Origin: Tabrizicola sp.
Lineage (GTDB): Bacteria; Pseudomonadota; Alphaproteobacteria; Rhodobacterales; Rhodobacteraceae
Length of the DNA stretch: 64,000 nucleotides
Direction: 5' to 3'
Assembly: GCF_022842145.1 (NCBI RefSeq)
Contig: NZ_JALHQD010000003.1
Location: 530,042-594,041, forward strand
Position numbers and translations under genes: made by a program. The notes under the pieces were generated by a model. It had not been told where the DNA came from. It was given only the letters and a program-made list of their open reading frames with translations, and ran no database searches. This document shows, piece by piece, positions 43,684-51,799 of this stretch. Each line of letters begins with the position of its first letter. Positions within the stretch are counted from its first letter, which is position 1.

Positions 43684-44391
43684 ATGAAAGCCGGCAACAA
43701 GCAGAAGCGAGTCCTTCTGGTCATGTCCTCGGTCGATGAGATGGGGATCAGCGGCAAGCAGACCGGCACTTGGTTCACTGAACTGGCCGCCCCCTATTAC
43801 ATCCTGACCGAAGCGGGATTCGAGGTCGTCTTCGCCACTCCCGCAGGTGGGGCAGCCCCGATCGACCTTCTCAGCATGAAGGCCCCGTTCACCACCGAAC
43901 ACACCCAGCGGTTCTTCAACGACCCGGTCGCCATGTTTGCGGCAACCCACACCCGCAAGCTGCGCGAGATCGACCACAGCACCTTTGACGCCGTCTTCTT
44001 CCCCGGCGGATATGGCCTCCTGTGGGACCTTGCGTCCGACAGCCATGTCGTCAAGCTGATCCGCGAGTTCTACGAATCCGACCGGCCGGTGGCGATGGTC
44101 TGCCATGCGCCCGCGATCCTGCGCGATGTGAAGCTGACCGATGGACGGTATCTGGTCGACGGACTGCGTCTGACCGGTTTCAAGAACGACGAAGACACCG
44201 AGATCGAACTCCTCCACCACCTCCTCTTCTCGCTGGAGGATGAGCTGAAACGCCGCGGTGCGGTTTACGTGGGCAACACCAACTGGGAAGCCAACGTTGT
44301 TGTCGATGGTGCGCTGATGACCGGACAAAGCCCCGCTTCAGCCCCGCCACTGGCTGACGCGCTGCGCGACGTCCTTGCGAGTGCCGCTTAA
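43684..44391 (+). CDS. DJ-1/PfpI-family protein (class I glutamine amidotransferase-like, Hsp31-like)
   Basis: 235 residues. DAVFFPGGYGLLWDL and the nucleophile elbow PVAMVCHAPAIL with its catalytic Cys, plus the N-terminal GTWFTELAAPYYILTEAGFEVVFATPAGG containing the paired acidic residue. Hsp31-like members act as glyoxalase III or protein/nucleotide repair enzymes against reactive carbonyls. The ATG at 43684 follows AAGGAAG. Divergent from TetR and very likely its target. Confidence 0.88.
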   Translation: MKAGNKQKRVLLVMSSVDEMGISGKQTGTWFTELAAPYYILTEAGFEVVFATPAGGAAPIDLLSMKAPFTTEHTQRFFNDPVAMFAATHTRKLREIDHSTFDAVFFPGGYGLLWDLASDSHVVKLIREFYESDRPVAMVCHAPAILRDVKLTDGRYLVDGLRLTGFKNDEDTEIELLHHLLFSLEDELKRRGAVYVGNTNWEANVVVDGALMTGQSPASAPPLADALRDVLASAA

Positions 44392-44400
44392 CGAGTGCCG

Positions 44401-44431
44401 CCCGGCGCGAGGCCATCTTGCGCCGGGTTTT
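44401..44431 (+). terminator. Rho-independent terminator after the DJ-1/PfpI gene
   Basis: CCCGGCGC (44401-44408) pairs with GCGCCGGG (44420-44427), followed by TTTT. Confidence 0.85.
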
Positions 44432-44499
44432 CCCTTTCTCCGAACGAATTGCCCGGTTCGGAGGTATGCTGATGTCTTCGCCATGTGCAGGAGCAGACA

Positions 44500-45177
44500 A
44501 TGAACCTGAATGCGGATTTTACCCACAGAGCTGCCGTTCACGCGGCCACTACGCCGTGGGTGCCGTCGCCCATGCAGGGCGTGGAGCGGAAAATGCTGGA
44601 CCGGATGGGTGACGAGGTTGCCCGCGCCACGACCATCGTCCGCTATGCACCGGGCAGCAGGTTCTCAGCGCACGTCCACGACGGGGGCGAGGAGTATCTG
44701 GTTCTGGAAGGCGTGTTTCAGGACGAACACGGCGACTTTCCGGTCGGCACCTATGTGCGCAATCCGCCCGGGTCCCGCCATGCGCCACGGTCCGACATGG
44801 GTGCGACGATCCTGGTGAAACTTTGGCAATTCGATCCGTCAGACCGGATGCAAGTCGTGGTCCCCAGCACCGAGCGGCAGCCAACCGCCTCGGCTTGCGA
44901 AGGCGTAGAGGAGATAGCGCTGTACAAAGACGCGCATGAGCGGGTCCGCATCGAACTCTGGTCGCCGGGTGCAAGGGTCAGGCTGGACGGTCCCGGCGGG
45001 ATGGAACTGTTCGTCGTGGCCGGCGGGTTTGCTGAGGCAGGCGAAGAGTTCGGCCCGAACGACTGGCTGCGCCTGCCTGCCGGGCATGTGTCAGAGGCCG
45101 TCGCCGGACCGGATGGCGCGCGACTTTGGGTCAAGTCCGGCCATCTGGCCAATCCGCCTAAAGCGCCCCGAACATGA
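44500..45177 (+). CDS. ChrR-like double-cupin protein
   Basis: 225 residues forming two cupin barrels. The first holds a metal set in HVHDGGEEYLVLEG and PPGSRHAP (two His, one Glu, one His), as in the C-terminal domain of the anti-sigma factor ChrR. The N-terminal zinc anti-sigma domain is missing, so it is not a full ChrR. The ATG at 44500 follows CAGGAG. Leads a three-gene unit with the SDR and FAD oxidase (ATGA overlaps), a pairing also seen in photooxidative-stress loci of related bacteria (from memory, not checked). Confidence 0.85.
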   Translation: MNLNADFTHRAAVHAATTPWVPSPMQGVERKMLDRMGDEVARATTIVRYAPGSRFSAHVHDGGEEYLVLEGVFQDEHGDFPVGTYVRNPPGSRHAPRSDMGATILVKLWQFDPSDRMQVVVPSTERQPTASACEGVEEIALYKDAHERVRIELWSPGARVRLDGPGGMELFVVAGGFAEAGEEFGPNDWLRLPAGHVSEAVAGPDGARLWVKSGHLANPPKAPRT

Positions 45178-45848
45178 CCCAGCGCCCGCTTGCTCTGATC
45201 GCAGGCTGCGGCCCCGGCCTTGGGACGCAGCTTCTGCAAAAGCTGGATGCGGCCGGCTACGAAACCTGGGGCCTGTCGCGCTCAGCGAAAGGGGATAGCC
45301 CAGTGCTGGCCCTGGACCTGGGCGATCCCACGGCGGTTGTACGGACCATCTCAGGTCTGACAGACCGTTTTGGCCCGCCAAGTCTGGTGATCCACAACGC
45401 CGCACACTTGCACATCGCGCCCTTTGGCGAGACCACGCCCAGCGATTTCGATGCGGCCTGGCGCAACATGGTTCTTTCGGCGGTTCATCTGGCGCATGCG
45501 GTGATGCCAGCAATGGTGGCCCAGGGGCGGGGCGCCTTCATCGTCTCGGGCGCCTCGGCGTCGTTGCGCGGCGGCGCGCGGTTCAGCGCTTTTGCCTCGG
45601 CCAAGGCCGGGCTGCGATCCCTGACGCAATCCCTCGCACGCGAGTACGCCCCCAAGGGGGTTCACGTGGCGCATGTCGTGCTGGACGGGATCCTTGATAC
45701 CGCAGCCAGCCGGGCGCTGCATTCCCGCCCGCCCGAAACCATGATGGCCTTGGCGGATGTCGCGCAGGCCTATCTGACACTGGCTGAACAGCCCCGCTCG
45801 GCCTGGACATTCGAAATGGACCTGCGCCCGATGGGAGAACCGTTTTGA
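45174..45848 (+). CDS. Short-chain dehydrogenase-like protein
   Basis: 224 residues. The cofactor motif is the variant LIAGCGPGLGTQLL; IHNAAHLHI follows. The expected Tyr-x-x-x-Lys is altered: the aligned segment reads FSAFASAKAGL, with Phe/Ala in place of Tyr, while Ser (IVSGASAS) and Lys remain. It may therefore be a divergent or non-catalytic SDR. Coupled to the cupin gene and to the FAD oxidase. Confidence 0.85.
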   Translation: MTQRPLALIAGCGPGLGTQLLQKLDAAGYETWGLSRSAKGDSPVLALDLGDPTAVVRTISGLTDRFGPPSLVIHNAAHLHIAPFGETTPSDFDAAWRNMVLSAVHLAHAVMPAMVAQGRGAFIVSGASASLRGGARFSAFASAKAGLRSLTQSLAREYAPKGVHVAHVVLDGILDTAASRALHSRPPETMMALADVAQAYLTLAEQPRSAWTFEMDLRPMGEPF

Positions 45849-46897
45849 AGCGGACCGATGTCCTGATCATCGGCGGCGGGCTCGCCGGGCTTTCGCTGGC
45901 GGATCATTTGCAGATGCGCGGCCGGGACTGGCTGCTTGCCGAAGCGCAAGAAGCCTGTGGCGGCAGGATCCGGTCTGCCAGTCTTGCCGGGGCGCCCTTT
46001 GATCTCGGCCCAGCGTGGTTCTGGCCCGGGCAACACCGGATGGAAGCGCTGATCCGCCGCTTCGGCCTGCAGGTCTTTGACCAGTTCAGCCAGGGTGACC
46101 GCCTGTTTCAGGACAACACTGGCTCGGTCTACCGCAACCGCGGCTATGCCTCGATGGAGGGATCGTTACGGGTGGCCGGAGGGATGGGCCAAGTCGTGAC
46201 GGCCCTTCTGGGCGCGCTTCCGGACAACAGGGTGATGACCGGCACAGCGATTTCGACCTTACGCCAGACGGACGGACGCGTCGTTGCGACATCGGCAAAT
46301 GGGCAGATCGAAGCCCGTCGCGTCGTGCTTGCCCTGCCACCGCGCATCGCCGCCGAAACGATCAGTTTCGCGCCCGTGCTTCGCGAGGGTACGATGAAGG
46401 CAGCTCGTTCAATCCCGACCTGGATGGCAGGGCAGGCCAAGTTTGTTGCGGTCTATGACCGGCCCTACTGGCGGGATACAGGGTTTTCCGGCGACGCCAT
46501 AAGCCAGAAGGGCCCGCTGGTGGAAATCCACGATGCCTCGCCGTCGGTCGGAGGGCCCTACGCGCTGTTCGGTTTTGTGGGCTGGCCGCCAGAGGTCCGG
46601 GCCCAGCATCGCGCCGAGACGATCACCCATGCCATCGCGCAGTTGCAGGACATCTTTGGCGCGGCCCTTGGCCAGCCTCTGGCAACGGAGATGACGGATT
46701 GGGCCCAGATCCCAACCGTCGCCACCCGGCGCGACCGGGAAGGGCCGTCCGGACACCCGGCCTTCGGTCTTCCGCTTGAACTGAGGGATCTTTGGGAGGG
46801 CTGTCTGCACTTCGGCTCGACCGAAACTGCGGAAGGCTTTGGTGGCTATCTGGAGGGGGCGCTGGAGTCCTCGGAACGGGTGAGCAAGGCGATCTGA
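45845..46897 (+). CDS. FAD-dependent amine oxidase-like protein
   Basis: 350 residues, shorter than typical monoamine oxidases. DVLIIGGGLAGLSLADHL (FAD binding), CGGRIRSASLAGAPFDLGPAWFWPGQH (GG-R motif region) and C-terminal LHFGSTETAEGFGGYLEGAL (flavin-contact motif). Substrate unknown. Last gene of the cupin-SDR-oxidase unit. Confidence 0.85.
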   Translation: MKRTDVLIIGGGLAGLSLADHLQMRGRDWLLAEAQEACGGRIRSASLAGAPFDLGPAWFWPGQHRMEALIRRFGLQVFDQFSQGDRLFQDNTGSVYRNRGYASMEGSLRVAGGMGQVVTALLGALPDNRVMTGTAISTLRQTDGRVVATSANGQIEARRVVLALPPRIAAETISFAPVLREGTMKAARSIPTWMAGQAKFVAVYDRPYWRDTGFSGDAISQKGPLVEIHDASPSVGGPYALFGFVGWPPEVRAQHRAETITHAIAQLQDIFGAALGQPLATEMTDWAQIPTVATRRDREGPSGHPAFGLPLELRDLWEGCLHFGSTETAEGFGGYLEGALESSERVSKAI

Positions 46898-47074
46898 TCC
46901 AGCTTTGTCGTCCGGATCTGCTGCACGACATGCGCACAACCGCGTGCCGCAGGGGTCGGTCGGGCCGAGGGCGGCTTGACAGCTGTGAAGTTGGCTGTTT
47001 GGAAAGAAGTCTGTCAGACTTGCCCCCCACCTGGGCCAAGAAGAACAAGACCGCTGAATGACCGAGACCTGAAA

Positions 47075-48067
47075 TTGGAATTGCCCAAAGAACATTCATT
47101 TCGCCTCTCCGTCGCCCCCATGATGGATTGGACGGACCGGCATTGCCGGGTGTTCCACCGCCAGATGACGCGGCGGGCGATGCTTTATACCGAGATGGTC
47201 ACTGCCCCCGCCATCGTCCACGGCCCGAAACCGCGGCTCCTCGATTACGCGTCGTTCGAACACCCCGTCGCGCTGCAACTTGGTGGCTCCGATCCACGCG
47301 AACTGGCCAAGGCCACGCAGATCGCGCAGCCGTGGCGGTATGACGAGATCAACCTCAACTGCGGCTGCCCCTCGGACCGCGTGCAATCCGGCTGCTTCGG
47401 TGCCGTTCTGATGGAGCGGCCTGCGCTTGTTGCCGAATGTGTCCGCGCCATGCAGGCCGAAACCGACGCACCCATCACCGTCAAATGCCGCATCGGCGTC
47501 GATGACCAGGATCCCGAAACCGTCCTGCCAGCCTTCATCGAGACGCTGGCCGGGGCAGGGGTCCGCCACATCATCATCCACGCCCGAAAAGCCTGGCTCC
47601 AGGGCCTCTCGCCCAAGGAGAACCGCGAGATTCCGCCCCTGGACCACGACCTTGTCCTGCGGATGAAACAGCGGTTCCCCGAGCTTACGATCTGCATCAA
47701 CGGTGGCATCACAACCTTGGTGCAGGCGAAGGCTCTGCTGGATCAGGGTCTTGACGGTGTGATGATCGGTCGCGCCGCCTATCACGATCCCGCCTCGGTC
47801 CTGATCGGAGCCGACGCGCTTTGGGGCGACGCCCATGCCCCGGACGCCTTTGCCGTGATCGACGCCATGCGCCCCTATATCGGTGATCATCTTGCATCCG
47901 GCGGCCGCCTGCATCAGATCACCCGTCACATGCTGGGTCTCTTCATGGGAAGACCCGGCGCCAGGGGATGGCGCCGGGTCTTGTCCGAACAAGCCTCGCG
48001 GAGTGGCGCAGGGCTGGAGGTGATTGACCTTGCCCTGGCCGAGCTTCAGGCCAGCGCCGCCGCCTGA
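47075..48067 (+). CDS. dusA: tRNA-dihydrouridine(20/20a) synthase DusA
   Basis: About 330 residues. SVAPMMDWTDRHCR at the N-terminus, then LNCGCPSDRVQSGCFGA with the catalytic Cys, HARKAWLQGLSPKENR (DusA-specific loop) and INGGITT for FMN phosphate binding. Reduces U20/U20a of tRNA with NADPH. The start is uncertain: no ATG lies before the core, and TTG at 47075 or 47081 gives the usual length; TTG at 46976 coincides with a TTGACA -35-like element and is less likely. Its end overlaps the convergent transporter gene by 22 bp. Confidence 0.9.
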   Translation: MELPKEHSFRLSVAPMMDWTDRHCRVFHRQMTRRAMLYTEMVTAPAIVHGPKPRLLDYASFEHPVALQLGGSDPRELAKATQIAQPWRYDEINLNCGCPSDRVQSGCFGAVLMERPALVAECVRAMQAETDAPITVKCRIGVDDQDPETVLPAFIETLAGAGVRHIIIHARKAWLQGLSPKENREIPPLDHDLVLRMKQRFPELTICINGGITTLVQAKALLDQGLDGVMIGRAAYHDPASVLIGADALWGDAHAPDAFAVIDAMRPYIGDHLASGGRLHQITRHMLGLFMGRPGARGWRRVLSEQASRSGAGLEVIDLALAELQASAAA

Positions 48068-49239
48068 CGCGACCGCACCAGCCGCGACAAGGCCAGGACC
48101 AGCACACCGCACAAGGCAATCGCGCCCAGCATCGGCGTCGCCGTGCCGTCGAAGAACGGCCCGACCGCGACGATCATCAGCCCGCCCGCCAGCATCTGCA
48201 ACGTGCCGCCCAGCGAGGACGCCAGCCCGGCAATGTCGCCATGCTCGTCCAGCGCCATCACCATCGCCGTCGGGATGATGAGACCCAGGCAGGCGTTGGC
48301 CAGGAAGAGGCCGGCCATGCAAAGCCACAGGCTCACGAACCCCGCCAGCGCCAGCGCGAAGAGAAGGACCGTGAAGAAGGCAAACCCGGCGGAAGCCCAG
48401 GCCATCACCTTCGGCGCGCCGTGCCGCATCCCAAGTGGACCCGCGACCTGCGACGCTCCGAAAAAGCCGATCGCATTGACCGCGAAGGCCAGCGAAAACC
48501 CCGTCGGCGACAGGCCGAAGGTCCCGGTGTAGACGAAGCTCGCGCTCGCGATGAAGACAAAGAAGCTCGCCATGCCGAAGCCGCCCAGAAAGGTCAGCCC
48601 CATGAACAGCGGGTCGGTGAACAGCACCGCCGCCCCGCGTCGCATCGCGGCCAGATTGAACGGCTGGCGGTCCTCTTCATGCAGCGTCTCGGGCTGGAAC
48701 AGCGCCAGGATCGTCAGGCTTGCGACCGCAGCTACGACCAGCGCTCCGAAGATCCAGCGCCACCCGACCACCGCCATCAATCCCGACCCCGCCAGCGGCG
48801 CCAGCATGGGCGAGACCGAGATCACCATCATCACCGCAGCCATCAGCCTTGTCGCCTGCGGTCCGGTGTAAAGGTCGCGGATGATCGCGCGGGGCACAAC
48901 CATCAGCGCGGCCCCGCCCAGACCCTGGATTGCGCGACCGACCAGAAGCCACTCCACCGTCGGAGCAAAGGTGCAGACCACCGAGCCCAGGATGAACACG
49001 GCAATTCCCGCATAAAGCGGCGGCTTTCTGCCCGACCGGTCGGCCCAGGGTCCATAGATCATCTGTGCAAGGCCGAAGGCGATGAAATAGGCCACGATGG
49101 TGCCCTGCATCCCCTGAACCGTGGTGCCAAGGGCCGCCCCGATCTCGGGCATCGCGGGCAGATACATGTCGATGGCAAAAGGCCCGATCGACGACAACAA
49201 CCCCAGCACCAGCGCCGGGCGCAGAATACGGTCAGACAT
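48046..49239 (-). CDS. Bcr/CflA-family MFS drug efflux transporter
   Basis: 397 residues, 12 predicted transmembrane segments. FAIDMYLPAMPEI in the first segment and GPWADRSGRKPPLYAG after the second are hallmarks of Bcr/CflA proton-driven exporters of bicyclomycin, chloramphenicol or sulfonamides; actual substrate unknown. The ATG at 49239 is used because upstream in-frame sequence lacks the membrane pattern. Confidence 0.9.
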   Translation of the reverse strand: MSDRILRPALVLGLLSSIGPFAIDMYLPAMPEIGAALGTTVQGMQGTIVAYFIAFGLAQMIYGPWADRSGRKPPLYAGIAVFILGSVVCTFAPTVEWLLVGRAIQGLGGAALMVVPRAIIRDLYTGPQATRLMAAVMMVISVSPMLAPLAGSGLMAVVGWRWIFGALVVAAVASLTILALFQPETLHEEDRQPFNLAAMRRGAAVLFTDPLFMGLTFLGGFGMASFFVFIASASFVYTGTFGLSPTGFSLAFAVNAIGFFGASQVAGPLGMRHGAPKVMAWASAGFAFFTVLLFALALAGFVSLWLCMAGLFLANACLGLIIPTAMVMALDEHGDIAGLASSLGGTLQMLAGGLMIVAVGPFFDGTATPMLGAIALCGVLVLALSRLVRSRQAAALA

Positions 49240-49406
49240 GTGGAAACCTGTGAAATACGGTGTCGCTGGTGGGGCAGGATAGCGCCCCGACTCGCGCGTT
49301 GGACGCGCTGCATACCATTCGGTATCCAGCTTTTCCATCCCCTTTCGACACTGGCCTCCTGCGGCCCCGCGAGCTATGTCCCAAAGGCCAATCCCCAAGG
49401 TGTCCC

Positions 49407-50225
49407 ATGCCTGAACTCGCCACGCTTCTTCCCATGATCGTCGCCCTCGTCGCCATCGGCGCTTTTGCCGGAGTCGTCGGTGGCCTTCTTGGCGTCGGCG
49501 GCGGGATCGTGCTGGTCCCCGCCTTCTTCTACGCCTTCGGGCAGCTCGGCTATGGTGGCGAGCAGCTGATGCAGATCTGCGTTGCGACCTCCATGGCGAC
49601 CATCGTCATCACCTCGCTCCGCTCCGTCTCCTCGCACAACAAGAAGGGCGCGGTCGACTGGGACGTCCTGAAGACCTGGGGCCCGGCCCTGGTGATCGCG
49701 GCCGCCGTCGGCACCTTCGTCGCGGGGAAGGTCTCTTCGATGACACTCCAAGCCGTTTTTGGCGGACTTGCCGGTCTCGCCGGTCTCTGGATGGCCTTCG
49801 GCCGCGACTCATGGCGGTTGGGTGAGCATATGCCCGGCCAACCCGTCCGCAGCCTTCTGGCGGGGGCCGTCGGCTTCTTCTCCGCCATGATGGGCATCGG
49901 CGGCGGCACCTTCGGCGTGCCGCTGATGACGCTTTACGGCCTGCCGATCCACCGCGCCGTCGCCACCGCATCGGGCTTCGGCGTCCTGATCGCGGTCCCG
50001 TCCGTCCTCGGCTTCCTGCTTCTCCCGGTCGCGGACGCGCCGCCCTACACCATCGGGGCTGTCAACCTTCCGGCCTTCCTTGTCGTGATCGGCACGACGC
50101 TCCTGACCACCCCGCTGGGCGTGCGCCTTGCCCATGCGATGAACCCCAAACCCCTGAAGCGCGCCTTCGCTGTCTTCCTCACGCTCGTCGCGCTGAACAT
50201 GCTGCGCAAGGTTCTGGGATGGTAG
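49407..50225 (+). CDS. TSUP (TauE/SafE)-family permease
   Basis: 272 residues, eight or so hydrophobic segments. Two repeats carry the family glycine motif: GVVGGLLGVGGGIVLVPAF and GFFSAMMGIGGGTFGVPLM. TSUP proteins export sulfite, sulfoacetate or related sulfur compounds. Overlaps the next gene by 7 bp. Confidence 0.9.
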   Translation: MPELATLLPMIVALVAIGAFAGVVGGLLGVGGGIVLVPAFFYAFGQLGYGGEQLMQICVATSMATIVITSLRSVSSHNKKGAVDWDVLKTWGPALVIAAAVGTFVAGKVSSMTLQAVFGGLAGLAGLWMAFGRDSWRLGEHMPGQPVRSLLAGAVGFFSAMMGIGGGTFGVPLMTLYGLPIHRAVATASGFGVLIAVPSVLGFLLLPVADAPPYTIGAVNLPAFLVVIGTTLLTTPLGVRLAHAMNPKPLKRAFAVFLTLVALNMLRKVLGW

Positions 50226-50959
50226 GGGCGGGCTGGCAGAAGATCGGTCCGCACCCGGCCATCAGCGCATGGGCCGATGCCGCACGGGCTGCGGCCCTGG
50301 AGGTACTTTCCACCAGTGCAGAAGCCTGGCGCTGCGGCGGCACCTGGTTTGTCGGCGTGGATGCCCTGCCGAACGCATCCGACGGCGCGATCAACGCCAC
50401 GCCCTTTCCGTGGGAGGCCCTGCCGCTTGAACCCGAGCCGCTGCACCAGGCGCAGCTGTCGGTCATCCGTCCCGGCTACCCGCAGCCCTCGCCCGAGGAA
50501 ACCCCTGCCGCCTTCGCCTTCCGCCGCGACCGCGACGCCGCCCACCTCGACGGCCTCCTTCCCATTGGTCCCGACAAGCGCCGCATGGTCAAGGAACCCC
50601 ACGCCTGGATTCTCGGCCTGCCGCTGAACGACACGCCCGCATCCCCGCTGACCGTCTGGGAGGGCAGCCACGTCATCCTCCGCGCGGCGCTCCTGAAGGC
50701 CTTTGCCCCGCACCCGCCCGAAACCTGGGGCGACATCGACATCACCGAGACCTACCAGCATGCCCGCCGCGAGATCTTCGCCACCTGCCGCCGGATCGAG
50801 CTGCCCGCGAGACCGGGGGAAGCCACACTCCTCCACCGCCTCACCCTGCACGGCGTGGCGGCCTGGCAACCGCAGGACAAGGCCCCGCCCGAAGGCCGGA
50901 TGATCGCCTACCTCCGGCCGCATCTGCCCACGGTCGAGGCCTGGCTGACCCAACCCTGA
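50219..50959 (+). CDS. Putative Fe(II)/2-oxoglutarate-oxygenase-like protein
   Basis: 246 residues, family uncertain. A possible metal triad is His-x-Asp in AAHLDGLLP (mid-protein) and His in LLHRLTLHGVA near the C-terminus, followed by an Arg (GRMIAYLRP) that could bind 2-oxoglutarate; spacing resembles phytanoyl-CoA-dioxygenase-like folds. This is motif-level inference. Coupled to the TSUP gene. Followed by the second G-rich repeat. Confidence 0.6.
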   Translation: MVGAGWQKIGPHPAISAWADAARAAALEVLSTSAEAWRCGGTWFVGVDALPNASDGAINATPFPWEALPLEPEPLHQAQLSVIRPGYPQPSPEETPAAFAFRRDRDAAHLDGLLPIGPDKRRMVKEPHAWILGLPLNDTPASPLTVWEGSHVILRAALLKAFAPHPPETWGDIDITETYQHARREIFATCRRIELPARPGEATLLHRLTLHGVAAWQPQDKAPPEGRMIAYLRPHLPTVEAWLTQP

Positions 50960-50971
50960 CTTCATCTGTTC

Positions 50972-51008
50972 CACAAATATCCTGGGGGTTTGGGGGTGAA
51001 ACCCCCAT
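50972..51008. repeat. G-rich stem-loop repeat, copy 2
   Basis: CACAAATATCCT then a G-block and the stem TGGGGGT (50991-50997)/ACCCCCA (51001-51007) with a GAA loop. Same layout as 17358-17399. Lies just after a stop codon, consistent with a 3'-end element. Confidence 0.7.
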
Positions 51009-51078
51009 TCGAAGACAAGCGGGCGCAAGTCCCGCGCAGGCGCCCTCAGAATTCCGTGCCGCAAGGCACTCCGCCTGA

Positions 51079-51309
51079 CTAGCGTTCCAGCCGGGCCAGC
51101 CGCCCGCCACGGCGCTTCTGCAGACGCGGCGCGCGCGCGGGCAGTTCGGCCATGACCGCCGCCCGCTCTTCATGCGTCATCCGCGACCAGCCGGAAATCT
51201 CATCGATCGACCGCAGGCAGCCGACGCAGATGCGTTCCTCAGGATGGACGACGCACAGCTTCACGCAAGGCGAGGCGATCTCGTCACGTTTCCAGACGTC
51301 GTCCTTCAC
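51079..51309 (-). CDS. DUF1289 family small Cys-rich protein
   Basis: 76 residues from GTG at 51309 (a GGGAAGGA site lies about 9 bp upstream; the alternative TTG at 51339 has none). SPCVKLCVVHPEERICVGCLRSIDEI gives the four-cysteine DUF1289 pattern, probably a zinc or iron-sulfur site. Function unknown. Lies directly after ruvX on the same strand. Confidence 0.85.
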   Translation of the reverse strand: MKDDVWKRDEIASPCVKLCVVHPEERICVGCLRSIDEISGWSRMTHEERAAVMAELPARAPRLQKRRGGRLARLER

Positions 51310-51325
51310 CCCGTCATCCTTCCCG

Positions 51326-51799
51326 TCAACTCTTGGCAAGATGCGCCATCCGGTCCAGCGCGCCTTGCAGGATATAGCCCGCGGCCACCTGGTCGATCAC
51401 CTCTTTCCGACGCTTTCGCGACGTATCCGCCTCCAGGAGTGCCCTTTCTGCCGCAACGGTCGACAACCGCTCGTCCCAATAGCAGATCGGCAGTGCAGAC
51501 AGCTTCTCCAGGTTCCGCGCAAAGGCCTGCGTCGCCTGCACCCGGGGGCCGACCGATCCGTCCATGTTCAACGGCAACCCCAGCACGATCCCGGCGGCGC
51601 CGCGCGCCTCCAGAAGGGCTAGGAGCTTTGCCGCGTCAATCGTGAACTTCTCGCGCCGGATCACCTCGATCGGCGTCGCCACCTGCCGCCGCAGGTCCGA
51701 CAATGCCACCCCGATGGTCTTGTCGCCCAGATCCAGACCCGCAACGGCCCGGTTCGGGGGCAGGGCGGCGACGAACTCCTCGACCGTGGCGCAGATCAC
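51326..51799 (-). CDS. ruvX: Putative pre-16S rRNA nuclease / Holliday junction resolvase RuvX (YqgF)
   Basis: 157 residues. RNase H-like fold with [15 protein letters not shown] (first catalytic Asp), [13 protein letters not shown] and [12 protein letters not shown] (second acidic site), plus [10 protein letters not shown] at the end. Implicated in 16S rRNA 5'-end maturation and once named a resolvase. Start overlaps the ccmI stop by 4 bp. Confidence 0.92.
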   Translation of the reverse strand: MICATVEEFVAALPPNRAVAGLDLGDKTIGVALSDLRRQVATPIEVIRREKFTIDAAKLLALLEARGAAGIVLGLPLNMDGSVGPRVQATQAFARNLEKLSALPICYWDERLSTVAAERALLEADTSRKRRKEVIDQVAAGYILQGALDRMAHLAKS

